In this document: positions 23,915-34,564 of the stretch, in pieces | Numbering within the stretch: position 1 is the first letter of the stretch | Layout: each line of letters starts with the position of its first letter | Assembly: GCF_910592395.1 (NCBI RefSeq) | Contig: NC_088310.1 | Location: forward strand, 9,865,501 to 9,929,500 | DNA: 64,000 nt | DNA from: Lineus longissimus | Lineage: Eukaryota > Nemertea > Pilidiophora > Heteronemertea > Lineidae | Direction of reading: 5' to 3' | The notes under the pieces: generated by a model | What the model was told of the DNA's origin: nothing | Databases searched by the model: none | What the model saw: the letters and a program-made list of their open reading frames with translations, nothing else | Position numbers and translations under genes: made by a program

Positions 23915-24235
23915 ATACGGTAAAAAAGGTACAGGAAAAAAGGTACAGGAAAAAAAGGTATACGGAAATAGGTACAGGAAATAAAGTACAGGAAATAAAA
24001 GTATACTGGAAATAAAGGTACTGGAAAAAAAGTTACTGGAAAAAAAGGCACACAAAATGGCATAAATAGGTAAAAAAGGCACACAAATAAAAAAAAAAAT
24101 TATTTTTTGAATTCTCTCTTTTTCTATTCATAAGTTTAACTTTATTTGTTGCGTAGGAATTGCTTTTATTTCCTGTACCTTTTTTCCGTATCTTTTTTCC
24201 TGTTCCTTTTTTCCCGTACCTTTTACCTAGATTCA
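23915..24235. repeat. Purine/pyrimidine inverted low-complexity tract
   Basis: Tandem GGTACAGGAAAAAA-type units (23,920-24,060) are followed about 100 bp later by their complement (TTTCCTGTACCTTTTTTCC, 24,165-24,228), so the two could form a long foldback. No gene. Confidence 0.7.
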
Positions 24236-24510
24236 TATATAGTGACTAGTTCTTGACTCAATTTTTGCAGCATGCTGTCTTCGTAGATAGTGTCTTGTAG
24301 GCCTATATAGGGTAGATACATGTAGTGACTAGTCCTATCGACAAAGTTGGAGCACGCAGTCTTCGTAGATTTGTGACTCTTCTCTATCCTGTACATAGTG
24401 TAGATACTGACTAATTCTCGATTCAGTTTGGAGCAGGCGGACTTCGCAGATAGTGACTAGTTCATGTTTTACTAGTTGGAGCATGCAGTCGTCGTTTAGT
24501 TCTGATGATC
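24236..24510. repeat. Degenerate tandem repeat, about 80-100-bp unit
   Basis: GATAGTGACTAGTTCTTGACTC-type starts recur, each followed by GGAGCANGCNGTCTTCGTAGAT, three to four times. Confidence 0.6.
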
Positions 24511-25980
24511 GAAAGTTAGAAATGAACTAAGAACGTGGCATGCACCACACATAATTACTTATACACCACTATGCCCAATGCCCCGCAAGACGTGTCCAAT
24601 CTTCGCTTAGCTGCAACTGCCACAGCCTTCGAACGTATAATGATGATGATGATAATGATGATGGGTCGAATCCGCATGAAATATATTTCTGGTACACGCG
24701 TTAATTGTTTTGGTGTATGTCCGTAGCGATGGGAGAAACCCCTACTTGGCGTCTTGAAACTCATTCTGACCACAGGCCCCTGAATCAACCAGCTGTCAGT
24801 ATATATAGAGGTAAAAAAACATTGTAAAAGGGTTCAGGCAGAAGAGGGAGCAAGAAGTCCAAGAGGGAAGAGGTCTCGAACAGAACCTCTGTGGATTCCT
24901 TCTCCTTCTTCTACCTGAACCCTTCATGGACATTTTAAAATCTTACCACTTACTAACCCTTGATTCGGTGGCCTGTTTTTTTACCTCCGGTAAATAGCTG
25001 TACTCGACTCCAGACAGGAAGATGTGTACTCAATATTTAGAGTAGTCCGTGACATCTTAATCATCACTATGGACGCATGTCACAGCATTTTAGTGCTAAA
25101 GATACTACACTCCGGGCGCAGTGGATCGGCTGGGCGTCCTTCCCCTCTGTTTATAAGGATGACTGCGGACTGCCTCGGGAGGCTACATCTACATATATGG
25201 TTTTAATACGTCAACAGACGGACAACCAAGTATTTAAAGAAGAAGAAGACAGGAAAACATTCCAACGGTCACATTCCTTGGTTAGTTATGATGGATGGGT
25301 GCAAATGCCGCCCAAGTGGTACTGCACAACATGTTAAACGGGGGTTCTCCTGCCTAAGAAGAGGAATCTTCTAACCAAGTAAGTAAGTAACCAAGTAATC
25401 AAGTTAGTAAGGACCAATGCACGCTCACTCGGCTCACTCATTACTTAAAAAGTATCAAACTGTCTGGTGCTTGTATTCTAAAGAGTTTTGAGAATCTATG
25501 GCCCAAGGAACAATAGATGAGATTATCACATTTCTATCCTCCTCTTTGAATAACAACAATGAAATTATCTACTAGGTACTTATAAGATTATGGAAGCTTT
25601 ATTTCTTAAAGAAATATACACAATGTATTAACAGAGCGCTTCGTGATTGATTTTCCATGTTGTCTGTCCAAAATAACGCAGATATGGAAATTTATCAAAT
25701 CAAAATGGAAATGTATTATAAAAAATTAATCAACCATGGATTAGTACTGTTGGTGAATACACTTTTCACACGGGGTTGCACCGATTGCTGAGAAGTATTT
25801 ATCACAATTGATTATTAATTTATTAGGGACCCATTGATTAGTACTTGAAAAACGGAGTGCGTGCATGTATGATGCATGGTTGTATCGTCCTATATGTCAC
25901 GATTTAACTCGGCTTGCCCATATGCGTTGTTACACCTCGGTTGAATTTACATGTAGTGGCATGTAATAAATATTTGGCTT
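24511..25980. other. Intergenic DNA, no gene recognised
   Basis: The stretch holds a short ATG repeat (24,639-24,663) and TAAG repeats (25,377-25,410). An open stretch on the plus strand at about 25,077-25,337 ends in GWVQMPPKWYCTTC. I do not recognise it; it could be a transposon ORF tail. Confidence 0.4.
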
Positions 25981-26530
25981 TTTCTATGTTCTAAATTCGA
26001 TTTTGATTTGATCTCCAAAACACTTCAATTCAAGTTAGTTATTTCCTAATCAAATTACAATTCTCTATTTCAAGTTTAAAGAAGATTTTCAATTTTCAAC
26101 ACGTACAAGAAACATTCCTTCAATCATGCTTCATTTTAAACCATATTTCTATCACTTCTTTATTCCTCTTCCATTCTATAAAAGATACATATCACAATTT
26201 TCTCCGCGTACAATTTTCAGTTCATTGATAATTCAAAATACTTTTTAGTACCGGTATCATAATCAAAATTCTCAATGACCACTAATCGAATTTCCTTCTT
26301 TCATTTGAAATATTCTTCCAAATTTATCTGTGAACATTGTTTCAGTTTAAAGTCGTTACCAAATATTCTAATCGAAATGCTTTTTGATTTTGGAAACTCC
26401 ATTTGAATCAAATATCATTCTCTTCCATTTCGAAATCTTTTTTCAAATTACTCAGTAGACAATTTCAGTGGACGCTTTTTATGGCATCAAAGTTGTTTTT
26501 GTACTTTCGATACGACAATGTTCCAGGGGG
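25981..26530. repeat. Degenerate GTGGACA / CATTTCGAAATC repeat, left block
   Basis: The words CTTCCATTTCGAAATCTTTT, CAAATTTATCTGTGAACA and CAGTGGACG recur here. They are the same consensus that fills 61,760-64,000, so one repeat family appears at two places 36 kb apart. It lies just downstream of the glycosyltransferase gene. Confidence 0.6.
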
Positions 26531-26686
26531 TCAAATTAACAATTTCCATCAAAGAAAGTTTTGTTGCAATTTTTAAAGGTTTTTTACTGATTGATTGAAC
26601 TAGTGTCACTGCACCCACTGTTCGACTTACAGCATGACAAGAAAGCATAGCGTAGGGTTATCTTTTTCTGCATATCCCAGAAATTC

Positions 26687-28018
26687 TCAGAATATTCCTC
26701 TTGTCGTCAAGTTCACCACGTCAGGTATAACGTTTCTTATATGAGTAGTATCGCCATATCCTTTTTTCCACCAGTCAGCCCAGAAATGAATCCAATGATG
26801 GACAGTGTAGGAGTCCTTGCCAACATTGTTAGAGTACGCTCGTCTTCTAAGCTCACGGCATACTTCCGATCGTCGTGTTTTCCTCGTTTGACACTGCGAT
26901 CTGAAGTTCGAGCTTTGCCCACGGTCGAATATAGGCATGAGTTCCCTTGGTGAAGCCACATGGACTTCAGAGTCTTCGGCTGCGGTGGCAGATTTATTCT
27001 TGGCGGCAGTAAGGTTCTTTTCGTAAAGCTGTAGAGACTGCTCCAACATTAAAGGTCCCGAGATTGTCAAAACGTTCCGAGAGTCGTTACGTTTATTGTG
27101 AAGCGACTGAATTATTGGCAACTGGTGCAGTAGATATTTAAAGAATGGATGTTTGGGTTTGCAAGCCATCATGGCATTGCAAGCCAATCTGCTTCTTCCA
27201 TAGAGTAGAAAGGCGTGTTCTAGCGGTTCCTGAGAAAGGATACACGACCTTTTGGCCACGAAGTCGTCAAGCGGACGGAGGCATTCCATGTCCAGGTCGG
27301 CGTACACGCCACCAAACTCATGAAGGATGAGATACCGGAACACATCTGCCTTCATTATGGTCATAGTATAGCTATTGTACGTTGGCAGAAACCAAGGATA
27401 TTTTAACCTGACGAATTCTTGAATATCCTGATCTCGCCAGAACCAGTACTCCCACTGCGGATGATGACTCCGCCAGCTTTCGATGAACTTCTTCATTGAA
27501 ACGGGCACCTCCGCGCTCTTCCATGTTTGGTGGATAATATGTGGAATGTGACCGAATTTTGAAGCAGACTGTCTGACACTGGTTGTGGACAGAGCCCGGG
27601 CCAAAGATACTGATGGCACAGTTGTTGTACCATTGAAAGGTTGCTTTGAGGACGTAGTGGATTTCGTTGAAAAGCCTGGTACTATCACAGCGAATGGATT
27701 TTGAGATAATCCCGGACCATCGGGTAAGACAACACGAGTGTCGTTCAAGACAAGCGCTATCGAAGACACTCGTTCGTCGCTCCCACTATCGAACACACCG
27801 CTTGGAATACGAAAGAGCACCACATTATATTCTCCATCTCGAAGTGTTCTTATCTCCAAAGTTCGTTTTCGAAGCTGAATATTTAAGCCACAATATTGCG
27901 CCAAGAATAGAGCAATCAGGAGCCACATGATCACGAAGAAAAAACAGTAACAACGACAATGGCGCCTAAAGAATCGCATAGTTATATCGCAATACGGCCA
28001 CGTTACCAGCGTTTCCAT
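26687..28018 (-). CDS. GT32-family (OCH1-like) type II membrane glycosyltransferase
   Basis: A single uninterrupted ORF encodes 443 residues. The short basic N-terminus is followed by one membrane helix at about residues 24-42 (FFFVIMWLLIALFLA) and a Ser/Thr-rich stem to about 155, the layout of a Golgi type II transferase. The catalytic domain starts at IPHIIHQTWK (158-167), the standard opening of the sugar-binding DXD family (GT32, OCH1 and MIPC-synthase relatives). It has the metal-binding DXD at D241-L-D243 within FGGVYADLDME, TISGPLML (318-325) and a C-terminal VHHWIHFW (406-413). Such enzymes transfer a sugar from a nucleotide donor to a glycan or lipid; donor and acceptor cannot be told from sequence. 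An ATG at codon 14 is an alternative start. Lack of introns next to intron-rich genes may reflect retroposition or a lineage habit of this family. Confidence 0.88.
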   Translation of the reverse strand: METLVTWPYCDITMRFFRRHCRCYCFFFVIMWLLIALFLAQYCGLNIQLRKRTLEIRTLRDGEYNVVLFRIPSGVFDSGSDERVSSIALVLNDTRVVLPDGPGLSQNPFAVIVPGFSTKSTTSSKQPFNGTTTVPSVSLARALSTTSVRQSASKFGHIPHIIHQTWKSAEVPVSMKKFIESWRSHHPQWEYWFWRDQDIQEFVRLKYPWFLPTYNSYTMTIMKADVFRYLILHEFGGVYADLDMECLRPLDDFVAKRSCILSQEPLEHAFLLYGRSRLACNAMMACKPKHPFFKYLLHQLPIIQSLHNKRNDSRNVLTISGPLMLEQSLQLYEKNLTAAKNKSATAAEDSEVHVASPRELMPIFDRGQSSNFRSQCQTRKTRRSEVCRELRRRAYSNNVGKDSYTVHHWIHFWADWWKKGYGDTTHIRNVIPDVVNLTTRGIF

Positions 28019-28802
28019 TCATCAGTCCATATACGTCTAGCATCCTTTTCTAGATCAACCCTTAGCAACCGCATGATATCTCGCTTGGCAACCAAACAAC
28101 CCGTCATGGTACGGTGCTCATAGAGATTTCCGTTGCAGCTTCTGGCGACGATCAATGAATAAATGTTGACTTTTAATATGTGTGTGGGTGATCAGTATAG
28201 CAATGCTTCGTCCCCAAAAGAATCTAGAGCGTAGCGGATCGAGTGTTTATAATCATAATCATGATAATGGCGCGGTTGAAAGTATGGTACACGAATTTTC
28301 ATATTCAAGCTGTTCTTGCTTCTCGAAAAGCTCCCATTGTCATGATCAGATGAGCAGATACATGTAGTGCGAAACTCAATTTATTAATCCTGTATTACAG
28401 GTGCATGGTCATGTAGCCGTAGCGTTTAAGTTTTGACAGCGATGATGAGAAAAATGTTGCAATTAATGATGGTTCTCAGAAGTATCTCTTCGTAAAATTT
28501 TATCAAACCTACCTCACATTGATTTTAAAATACCCTCAGGATAGAGCATAGGCTACGCTGAAGAAGAATCGCATAAATTCGCCCCAGCTTAACTTCGCAG
28601 ATGATTGGTTTTAGCAGGAGACATAGTCACAACCACCCCTGTCCTTTATACCCTGTCTTCAGTCATGTCCTGTTTATTAAGTGGCAATCACACAAGAAAC
28701 CCCCACGATAGGTCATCTGTCATCCCCTAAATACTTCTTTCGTGGGAAGGAAGAGACCGATCGCCGAGTCTGGAATTGTCACGTTGGGGAAGAGAAGACA
28801 TT
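28019..28802. other. Intergenic DNA upstream of the GT32 gene
   Basis: This presumably holds the GT32 promoter. No other gene or repeat is recognised up to the Harbinger-like element. Confidence 0.4.
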
Positions 28803-29857
28803 GGGTGAGGTCAAATCTCAGAGTTAACTCTACACCTAGATTATCCAAGTGTAATCTCTGTGAAAAGTGTTAACCTGAACCCTAGACACCAAGTTCAGGT
28901 TAACACCTTGGTGACACCTGGGTTACACCAAGATTACACTTGAATAATACTTTCCTAACACCTTCTAGATACTTTACTTCTACATGGGCAAGGTGCCAAG
29001 CCTGGCACATGTCAGTGGTAAATAATCCATGCCACAGTTACATAATGATGTTAGTTTCACTTGGTTTCCTGGTTGCACAGGTCTGGCACTTTGCCCATGT
29101 TGAAGAGAGGTTGAATTGGACTATGCGTAGATCTTTAGTGTAAGTCTGTCATCTGAGCAGTCATCATGGACGGAAAGGGGAAGAAACGCTTCCAGTGGAC
29201 ACTCGAGAAGAGGATGCAAACTCTTGAGTACGTGATTGATCACCATGAGGCATTTCGTCGTGCCAAGAAGAATGCTCTGGTCCAGGAATTTTATGCAGCA
29301 GTAGGGAACCACGTTGGTACCCACGCCGAAGTGGTTGAAAATATGCTTAAGAACCTAGGGAAGGAATATCGAGATGCCATCAAGACACAGCAGGCTTCAG
29401 GGGCTGCAACAGATGATATGCACCCTGGTTTAAAACTCAAGGACTCTCGTGAATTATTTGAACTTTTTGACTCTTTCCATCGACTTTATTATCCGAAAGT
29501 TCTCTGCTCTTCTATTATGTCTTAGGGCAACAACTTGAAACATAGGAATCGCAAACATGGCTGCCTTTGTAACTCTGAGAATTGACCTCTCACAGGTGTT
29601 AACCTCCAGGAGGTTAACACCTGATGTACACGATCTGTAATGCATTTTCTTAACACTTGGCCACTTCCTCAGATTAAGGGAACACCTGAGCGATCAAAGT
29701 GTTCCCTAGGTGTCTACCAAGTGTTAACTTAGTGTCAACTCGGTGTTAAGAAAGTGTTAACTAGGAGTCAAGTGAGGAGGTCAAATCTCGGGGTTTTGGA
29801 ACACTTTCTTAACACCTGGTGTTAACACTTAGTAAACTCTGAGATTTGACCTCACCC
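28803..29857 (+). mobile_element. Harbinger-like DNA transposon, transposase missing
   Basis: Inverted ends GGGTGAGGTCAAATCTCAGA and TCTGAGATTTGACCTCACCC bound 1,055 bp. ATT directly flanks both ends (28,800-28,802 and 29,858-29,860), fitting the 3-bp target duplication of PIF/Harbinger elements. Subterminal sequence is packed with GGTGTTAAC/GTTAACACC words in both orientations (28,870-28,960 and 29,590-29,830), which look like binding sites. The only ORF is the Myb/SANT-like one. Confidence 0.75.
29166..29525 (+). CDS. Myb/SANT-like DNA-binding protein of the Harbinger-like element
   Basis: An intact 119-codon ORF sits in the middle of the 1,055-bp element. Residues 1 to about 85 resemble the Myb/SANT-like domain used by Harbinger accessory proteins: FQWTLEKRMQTLEYV (9-23), then AKKNALVQEF and AEVVENMLKNLGKEYRDA, with a basic start (DGKGKKR). 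In Harbinger transposons this protein binds the ends and helps import the DDE transposase; here no transposase ORF is present. The last 10 residues (YYPKVLCSSIMS) look improvised, so the protein may be truncated. Lack of stops suggests youth or maintained function. Confidence 0.65.
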   Translation: MDGKGKKRFQWTLEKRMQTLEYVIDHHEAFRRAKKNALVQEFYAAVGNHVGTHAEVVENMLKNLGKEYRDAIKTQQASGAATDDMHPGLKLKDSRELFELFDSFHRLYYPKVLCSSIMS

Positions 29858-30279
29858 ATTGTCACGGCATTGTCACAGCAGGCCATGTCCTTTACCATTT
29901 TTCTATTCAGTCAGTAGACCGCGCCCCGTTTTCGCACAATTCTCTCTGTAATATTGAACGTCTTTTACCCTCAAATTTATCAGTGATCTATCTACCCTAA
30001 GATAGATTTGACAACATTTATTCTGGATCCTAAAATGCGCTTGAAAGAGACATAGTCACAATCGACAATATTCTTGTCTCTGTCCTCGGCCAAAGGTAGC
30101 AGTTCACATTGTTTGTCACTAGACGTCGCCCAACTGTCATTTTTCTTACACTCGATTTAATTGGTCAATTTTGACGCAAAAATTCCCCTCAACTAATCAA
30201 AATTGCTGTTACATGTAGATGTATATATCTGTTGAAGCCGGCGCTAAACTTTGCATTCTGCTATTTTTGTAATGTTGCA
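29858..30279. other. Upstream region of RNASEH2C
   Basis: No repeat or gene is seen. It should hold the RNASEH2C promoter and 5' UTR. Confidence 0.4.
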
Positions 30280-31903
30280 ATGTCTATTACTTTAGATACG
30301 GCTTCCTGTGCCAAGGCACAAACTGATGCAGATGTTCATTTGATGCCTTGTGAAATAGAACACGATGGTGAAGCCAACGTTGATGATTACTTACTGCCAA
30401 CAGTTAAAGATGATGGAAATGGTGTGTGCCAAAATGAGAAAAATTACAAGTAGGGACAGCCTGACAGTGACAGGGTGTGCCAAAAAAATGCCATGTCATA
30501 AAATTTTTCATTGCCATTCATCGAATCTGTTGATGTTTTCCAACCATCCCAGTTACATACATTATCACCACGGTGTATAATGGTAACGGCCTATGTGGTT
30601 TGTTAAAATTTTCAATTTGTAATTGATTGAATTAAAAAATTTCCAATCTATTCTAGTACCCTAGGCCTATGCGGTAATAATTGTAAACACTAGGACACCA
30701 TTTTCTTCCGACCCGGCTCTTCATTTTTCGTCAGTACGCCTGCAGTAAACATTTTTCAATGCTCCCTTGCGAGTGATAAGCTATCGTGTTGTATATGCAT
30801 CACAACATACGTGTACTGTAAAGTGTAACAATAACATCCCAAAGGCAAAAGTGTACGAATCTTTACCTTGTAGAAGAAAATTGACATAAGCAAAATATGT
30901 TTTTAGCGGACGAGCAAAGACTGGCGGTAATTACATGACGCCGATAATGATATGATGATGACATGGTCCATGGTCCATGGACCATTTCATGTTCCATGTT
31001 GTCATTGTTCACCATCTTCTTTCAGGCTACCTTACAGCTGCATTCCGAGGCCGACCCTTGAAGGGTGAAAAGTATATATTACCAGAAGGATACACTGGTA
31101 AGATCATTAAACAGCAAACGAAGGATTTTTGTCAAATGCAATCGTGATCAAAGGTTGCAGTGATATGAATAGTTTGTTTGTGCAGGGCATTAGTATGAAA
31201 ATGAATCGTCAAGTGACTTCTGTTAAAGGCCTATGCCGTTTGTTAAAAATTTGGAATTTGAATACTTTCAATTGCGTAAATACATATTGAACATAATTTT
31301 CAGCATAGCCTTTGTGTAGACATATATGGAAATACTATAAATACCAATTTTCAACAAATTTGTATTCACAATAACTGCACTACGGCATTGTGTATTAGTA
31401 TTAGTGGATTTCCATTTAACTGGACCACAAGCAATTACGAACGGTGTACCCCTTAATTAAGCATTATAATTCTATACAAATTATTAATTTGCCAATATTT
31501 TTATTTGAACTGGTACAAATTCTTGGATGACAAATAATTTTCTTAGGCAATGATTCACATATCAAAAAATGTCAATTCTAATAAGTTGTTGGTGGTGATG
31601 TGTCACTTGTCAGTTGATGTTAACTAATGCAATGCCAACGATAAATGGAATGAAAATGTTGTTTCACTTCAGAAATCCTGCCGTTATATCTCTGTTTTTA
31701 ATCAGATTTCTTTTTATCGTTCAGGTATCATGACTCATGAACCCCGTCGGCCATTTGTGGAAGATGAAGAAAGGACATTCAAAATCAGCCACCAGTTTAA
31801 TGAGTTTATGTATTGGAATCTGGATATTCCACCAAATGCAGATGATAAACTTAGGAAAGCAATGGCGTGGATTGATGTGGCTAAAGCTGTAAGTAATAAT
31901 TAA
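30280..31903 (+). CDS. RNASEH2C: Ribonuclease H2 subunit C
   Basis: Three exons join in frame at 30,280-30,421, 31,026-31,097 and 31,725-31,903 (both introns phase 1; TTTCAG and GTTCAG acceptors), giving 130 residues. The human protein has 164. The small non-catalytic subunit C pairs with subunit B to hold the catalytic A subunit; the complex cuts ribonucleotides and RNA:DNA hybrids in the nucleus. Matching landmarks are VHLMPCEIEHDG (19-30), the central AAFRGRPLKGEKYILPEGYTG, then an acidic EDEERTFKI, FMYWNLDIPPNAD and a terminal helix AMAWIDVAKAV. Exon 1 uses the first ATG; the upstream in-frame TTG is not needed. The stop follows GTAAGTAAT, which could also be a donor, but the natural C-terminus falls here. 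Intron 2 holds a family A MITE, and a family C MITE starts 15 bp after the stop. Confidence 0.92.
31223..31456. mobile_element. TTAA-bounded MITE, family A, in RNASEH2C intron 2
   Basis: 234 bp from TTAAAGGCCTATGCCGTTTG to ACGGTGTACCCCTTAA. It is collinear with the 17,508 copy. Confidence 0.8.
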
Positions 31904-31917
31904 CCTGCAACGTTATA

Positions 31918-32166
31918 CAGTAGAACCTCTCTATTAATGACACCCTCGGGACGGACAAGTGCTGTCCTTAATACAGAGGTGTCCTGATTAGAGAGGTCAA
32001 ATTGAATGGAAACAACCAGTTTGGGACCAAAACTAGTGTCCTTAATAGAGAAGGTGTTCTTAATAGAGAAGGTCTCCTTGATAGAGAAGGTGTCCTTAAT
32101 AGAGAAGGTCTCCTTAATAGAGAAGGTCTCCTTAATAGAGAGGTGTCCGCTAAGGGAGGTTCTACT
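31918..32166. mobile_element. CAGTAGAACC-type MITE, family C, copy 3, with internal expansion
   Basis: It starts CAGTAGAACCTCTCTATTAA and ends AGGGAGGTTCTACTATA. Internally CCTTAATAGAGAAGGT(G/C)T is repeated about six times (32,038-32,143), so the copy is longer than the others. Confidence 0.75.
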
Positions 32167-32261
32167 ATATTTCCACTCTTTACACATGGCTGATATGTAT
32201 TTTAGTAGTCGGGTCATCGACAAATCACGCGGAAATTGTAACTACATGATTGTACGATTGC

Positions 32262-32480
32262 AAGTAGAGCAGTGGGCCTACGGTTGAGCGTCGGCCTTGT
32301 GATTGGGAGGTCCCGGGTTCAGTACCCTGCCGGTGCCACTTTGTAACTCTCAACTGGCCTGAAATGTCCTTGCGTGCGCTGGGTAGGCTGGGTTATGATG
32401 TTAGTCATTGTAAATTGTTTGAGACAGTAGATGATGAAGTGAAAAGCGCTATATAAAAACTCACTATCGATAAATATTAT
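32262..32480 (+). mobile_element. tRNA-derived SINE
   Basis: The head has an A-box-like GGTTGAGCGTCGG and a B box GGTTCAGTACC. The body ends AGCGCTATATAAAAACTCACT, the same tail type as the 18 kb SINE (AGCGC-TATA-AAA-ACTCA). It probably belongs to the same family in forward orientation. Confidence 0.75.
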
Positions 32481-33297
32481 TCTAATTACCGGTACATGAT
32501 TGTACGGTCCACTGTTTTTACTGATAACAGGATTTTGTTCAGTGGCTCTTACTCACACAGATAGATGATCTGCTTAGATATTTTCCCTGACATTTCAGTC
32601 CAAAGTGGCAAGGGGCTGTCATGATCTGCATGGGTATTCTCATAATATTCCACCTCTTCGATATTCTTTTCCAGATTCATCGACCAGTAGATGAGATAGG
32701 TAGTCAGAAAAGCTTGACAGGAAAATGAGAACCTTGGCTCAAAATCGATGGATAGTAAAAATCATTTTTGTGCTTGTTATAGAGGACAGTGATGGACCAT
32801 GCATGTTTCATCTTGCGGTGCTAGTTCATTCATTCAGTGTTGACAAAGGCATCCCTTGCTTTTTGCAAGTGCCTGCCCTGAACCTCTTGACTACCGCGAC
32901 TGCTATAGCGGTGGTAATCAAATACACGCTTTTACTGCCGACCGCTTGAGCAGTCACTATAATAGACCTTTCTGTGTATTGTTTAGTATGATCTGGCTCA
33001 GCTCTACAGGTGTATAGTGACGCAGGCATGGCATCTGCTACCCACCAACTTGTCCTAAGTCATATAGATGGTGCTGCGGTGGCGGTGAAGACGGAGGTTT
33101 TGCCAGATGCACGTGGCTGCACAATGATACCAAAAAGACCCCGGTATTGAGCAGTTCGAACGGCCCGGTAGTCAAGGGATTAATATCTACTCTTCGATGA
33201 GTTCCAGGTGGGCAAAATTTGGATGTAATTATGCTTAAAATAAAAATTTTTGTATGAAATTGCTTGTTTTTGTCTGTTTTCTCAATCGATGTCTCCA
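32481..33297. other. Intergenic DNA, no gene seen
   Basis: No recognisable gene. A short inverted pair (TTGACTACCGCGACTGC.. and CGGTAGTCAAGGGATTAA) occurs at 32,888 and 33,164. Confidence 0.4.
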
Positions 33298-33299
33298 TT

Positions 33300-34108
33300 C
33301 ATGCTGGCAACTATCATTGCACTTCATTGTCACAAGACTTGGCTTTGCAATACGGGACCATTAGTGCTGGCAACTATCATTGCACTTCACTGTCACAAGA
33401 CTTGGCTTTGCAATACGGGACCATAAGTGCTGGCTACTTTTATTGCGCTCAATGTCACAAGACTTGGCTTTGCAATACGGGACCATAAGTGCTGGCAACT
33501 ATCATTGCACTTCAGTGTCACAAGACTTGGCTTTGCAATACGGGACCATTAGTGCTGGCAACTGTCATTGCACTTCAGTGTCACAAGACTTGGCTTTGCA
33601 ATACGGGACCATTAGTGCTGGCAACTATCATTGCACTTCACTGTCACAAGAATCTGCTTTGCAATACGGGACCATAAGTGCTGGCTACTTTTATTGCGCT
33701 CACTGTCACAAGACTTGGCTTTGCAATACGGGACCATTAGTGCTGGCAACTTTTATTGCGCTCACTGTCACAAGACTTGGCTTTGCAATACGGGACCATT
33801 AGTGCTGGCAACTGTCATTGCACTTCAGTGTCACAAGACTTGGCTTTGCAATACGGGACCATTAGTGCTGGCAACTATCATTGCACTTCACTGTCACAAG
33901 AATCTGCTTTGCAATACGGGACCATAAGTGCTGGCTACTATCGTTGCACTTCACTGTCACAAGAATCTGCTTTGCAATACGGGACCATAAGTGCTGGCTA
34001 CTTTTATTGCGCTCACTGTCACAAGACTTGGCTTTGCAATACGGGACCATTAGTGCTGGCAACTTTTATTGAACTTCACTTCACAAGACTGCTTTGCAAT
34101 ATGGGACC
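33300..34108. repeat. Satellite array, 62/63-bp unit, about 13 copies
   Basis: The unit runs from GCTGGCAACTATCATTGCAC through TCACAAGACTTGGCTTTGC to AATACGGGACCATTAGT. Starts fall at 33,303, 33,366, 33,429, 33,491 and on. Two variants alternate: 63 bp (AACTATCATTGCACTTC) and 62 bp (TACTTTTATTGCGCTC). Because 63 is a multiple of three and few stops occur, long ORFs appear in several frames; they are periodicity artefacts. Confidence 0.93.
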
Positions 34109-34564
34109 ATTGACAACAACCCGCGTGCTGCAGGACTGTCCTCTGCACAAAGCCCACAGACAAGAAATCTGGCCAAATGGTGTCAACATGCAGGATCAAC
34201 TGTATGGAGACTGTGGGGAATTGCGGAGGGCAGCTGAGTTAGATTACATCCGACGAACATGATTGACTGTATGAGGTGAACACGAAGAAGACTGCCACAA
34301 GACAGAAATATCTTTAAACAGTGTAAACTGGAAAATTATAGTTCGCAGTTGTGTGAAATGACATATTGGTAGTTTTAATTCAGATTTAGAAAACTAAGTA
34401 ACTAGTAATTTCAATAAGATTTAGTTTTCGTGGTGTCTCTTTTATCAAATTTTGCCTGTTGGCAAAAACAAAAAATTAAAACGTACTGAGGATTTCCAAG
34501 TTTATAGTAGACAGACGCCCCTTAATTAAGGTAAAACCAGCTATGAACATAAAATCCCCAGTGA

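Noticed and set aside
29166-29525. Host transcription factor gene
   Set aside because: The ORF lies wholly inside an element with inverted ends and an ATT duplication, so it is better read as a transposon accessory protein.
33264-34262. Long overlapping ORFs with repeating Cys/His (CHKTWLCNTGP), resembling a zinc-finger or repeat protein
   Set aside because: They arise in several frames from a 62/63-bp satellite. Frame shifts occur at each 62-bp variant, and no start, splice site or non-repeat domain is present.
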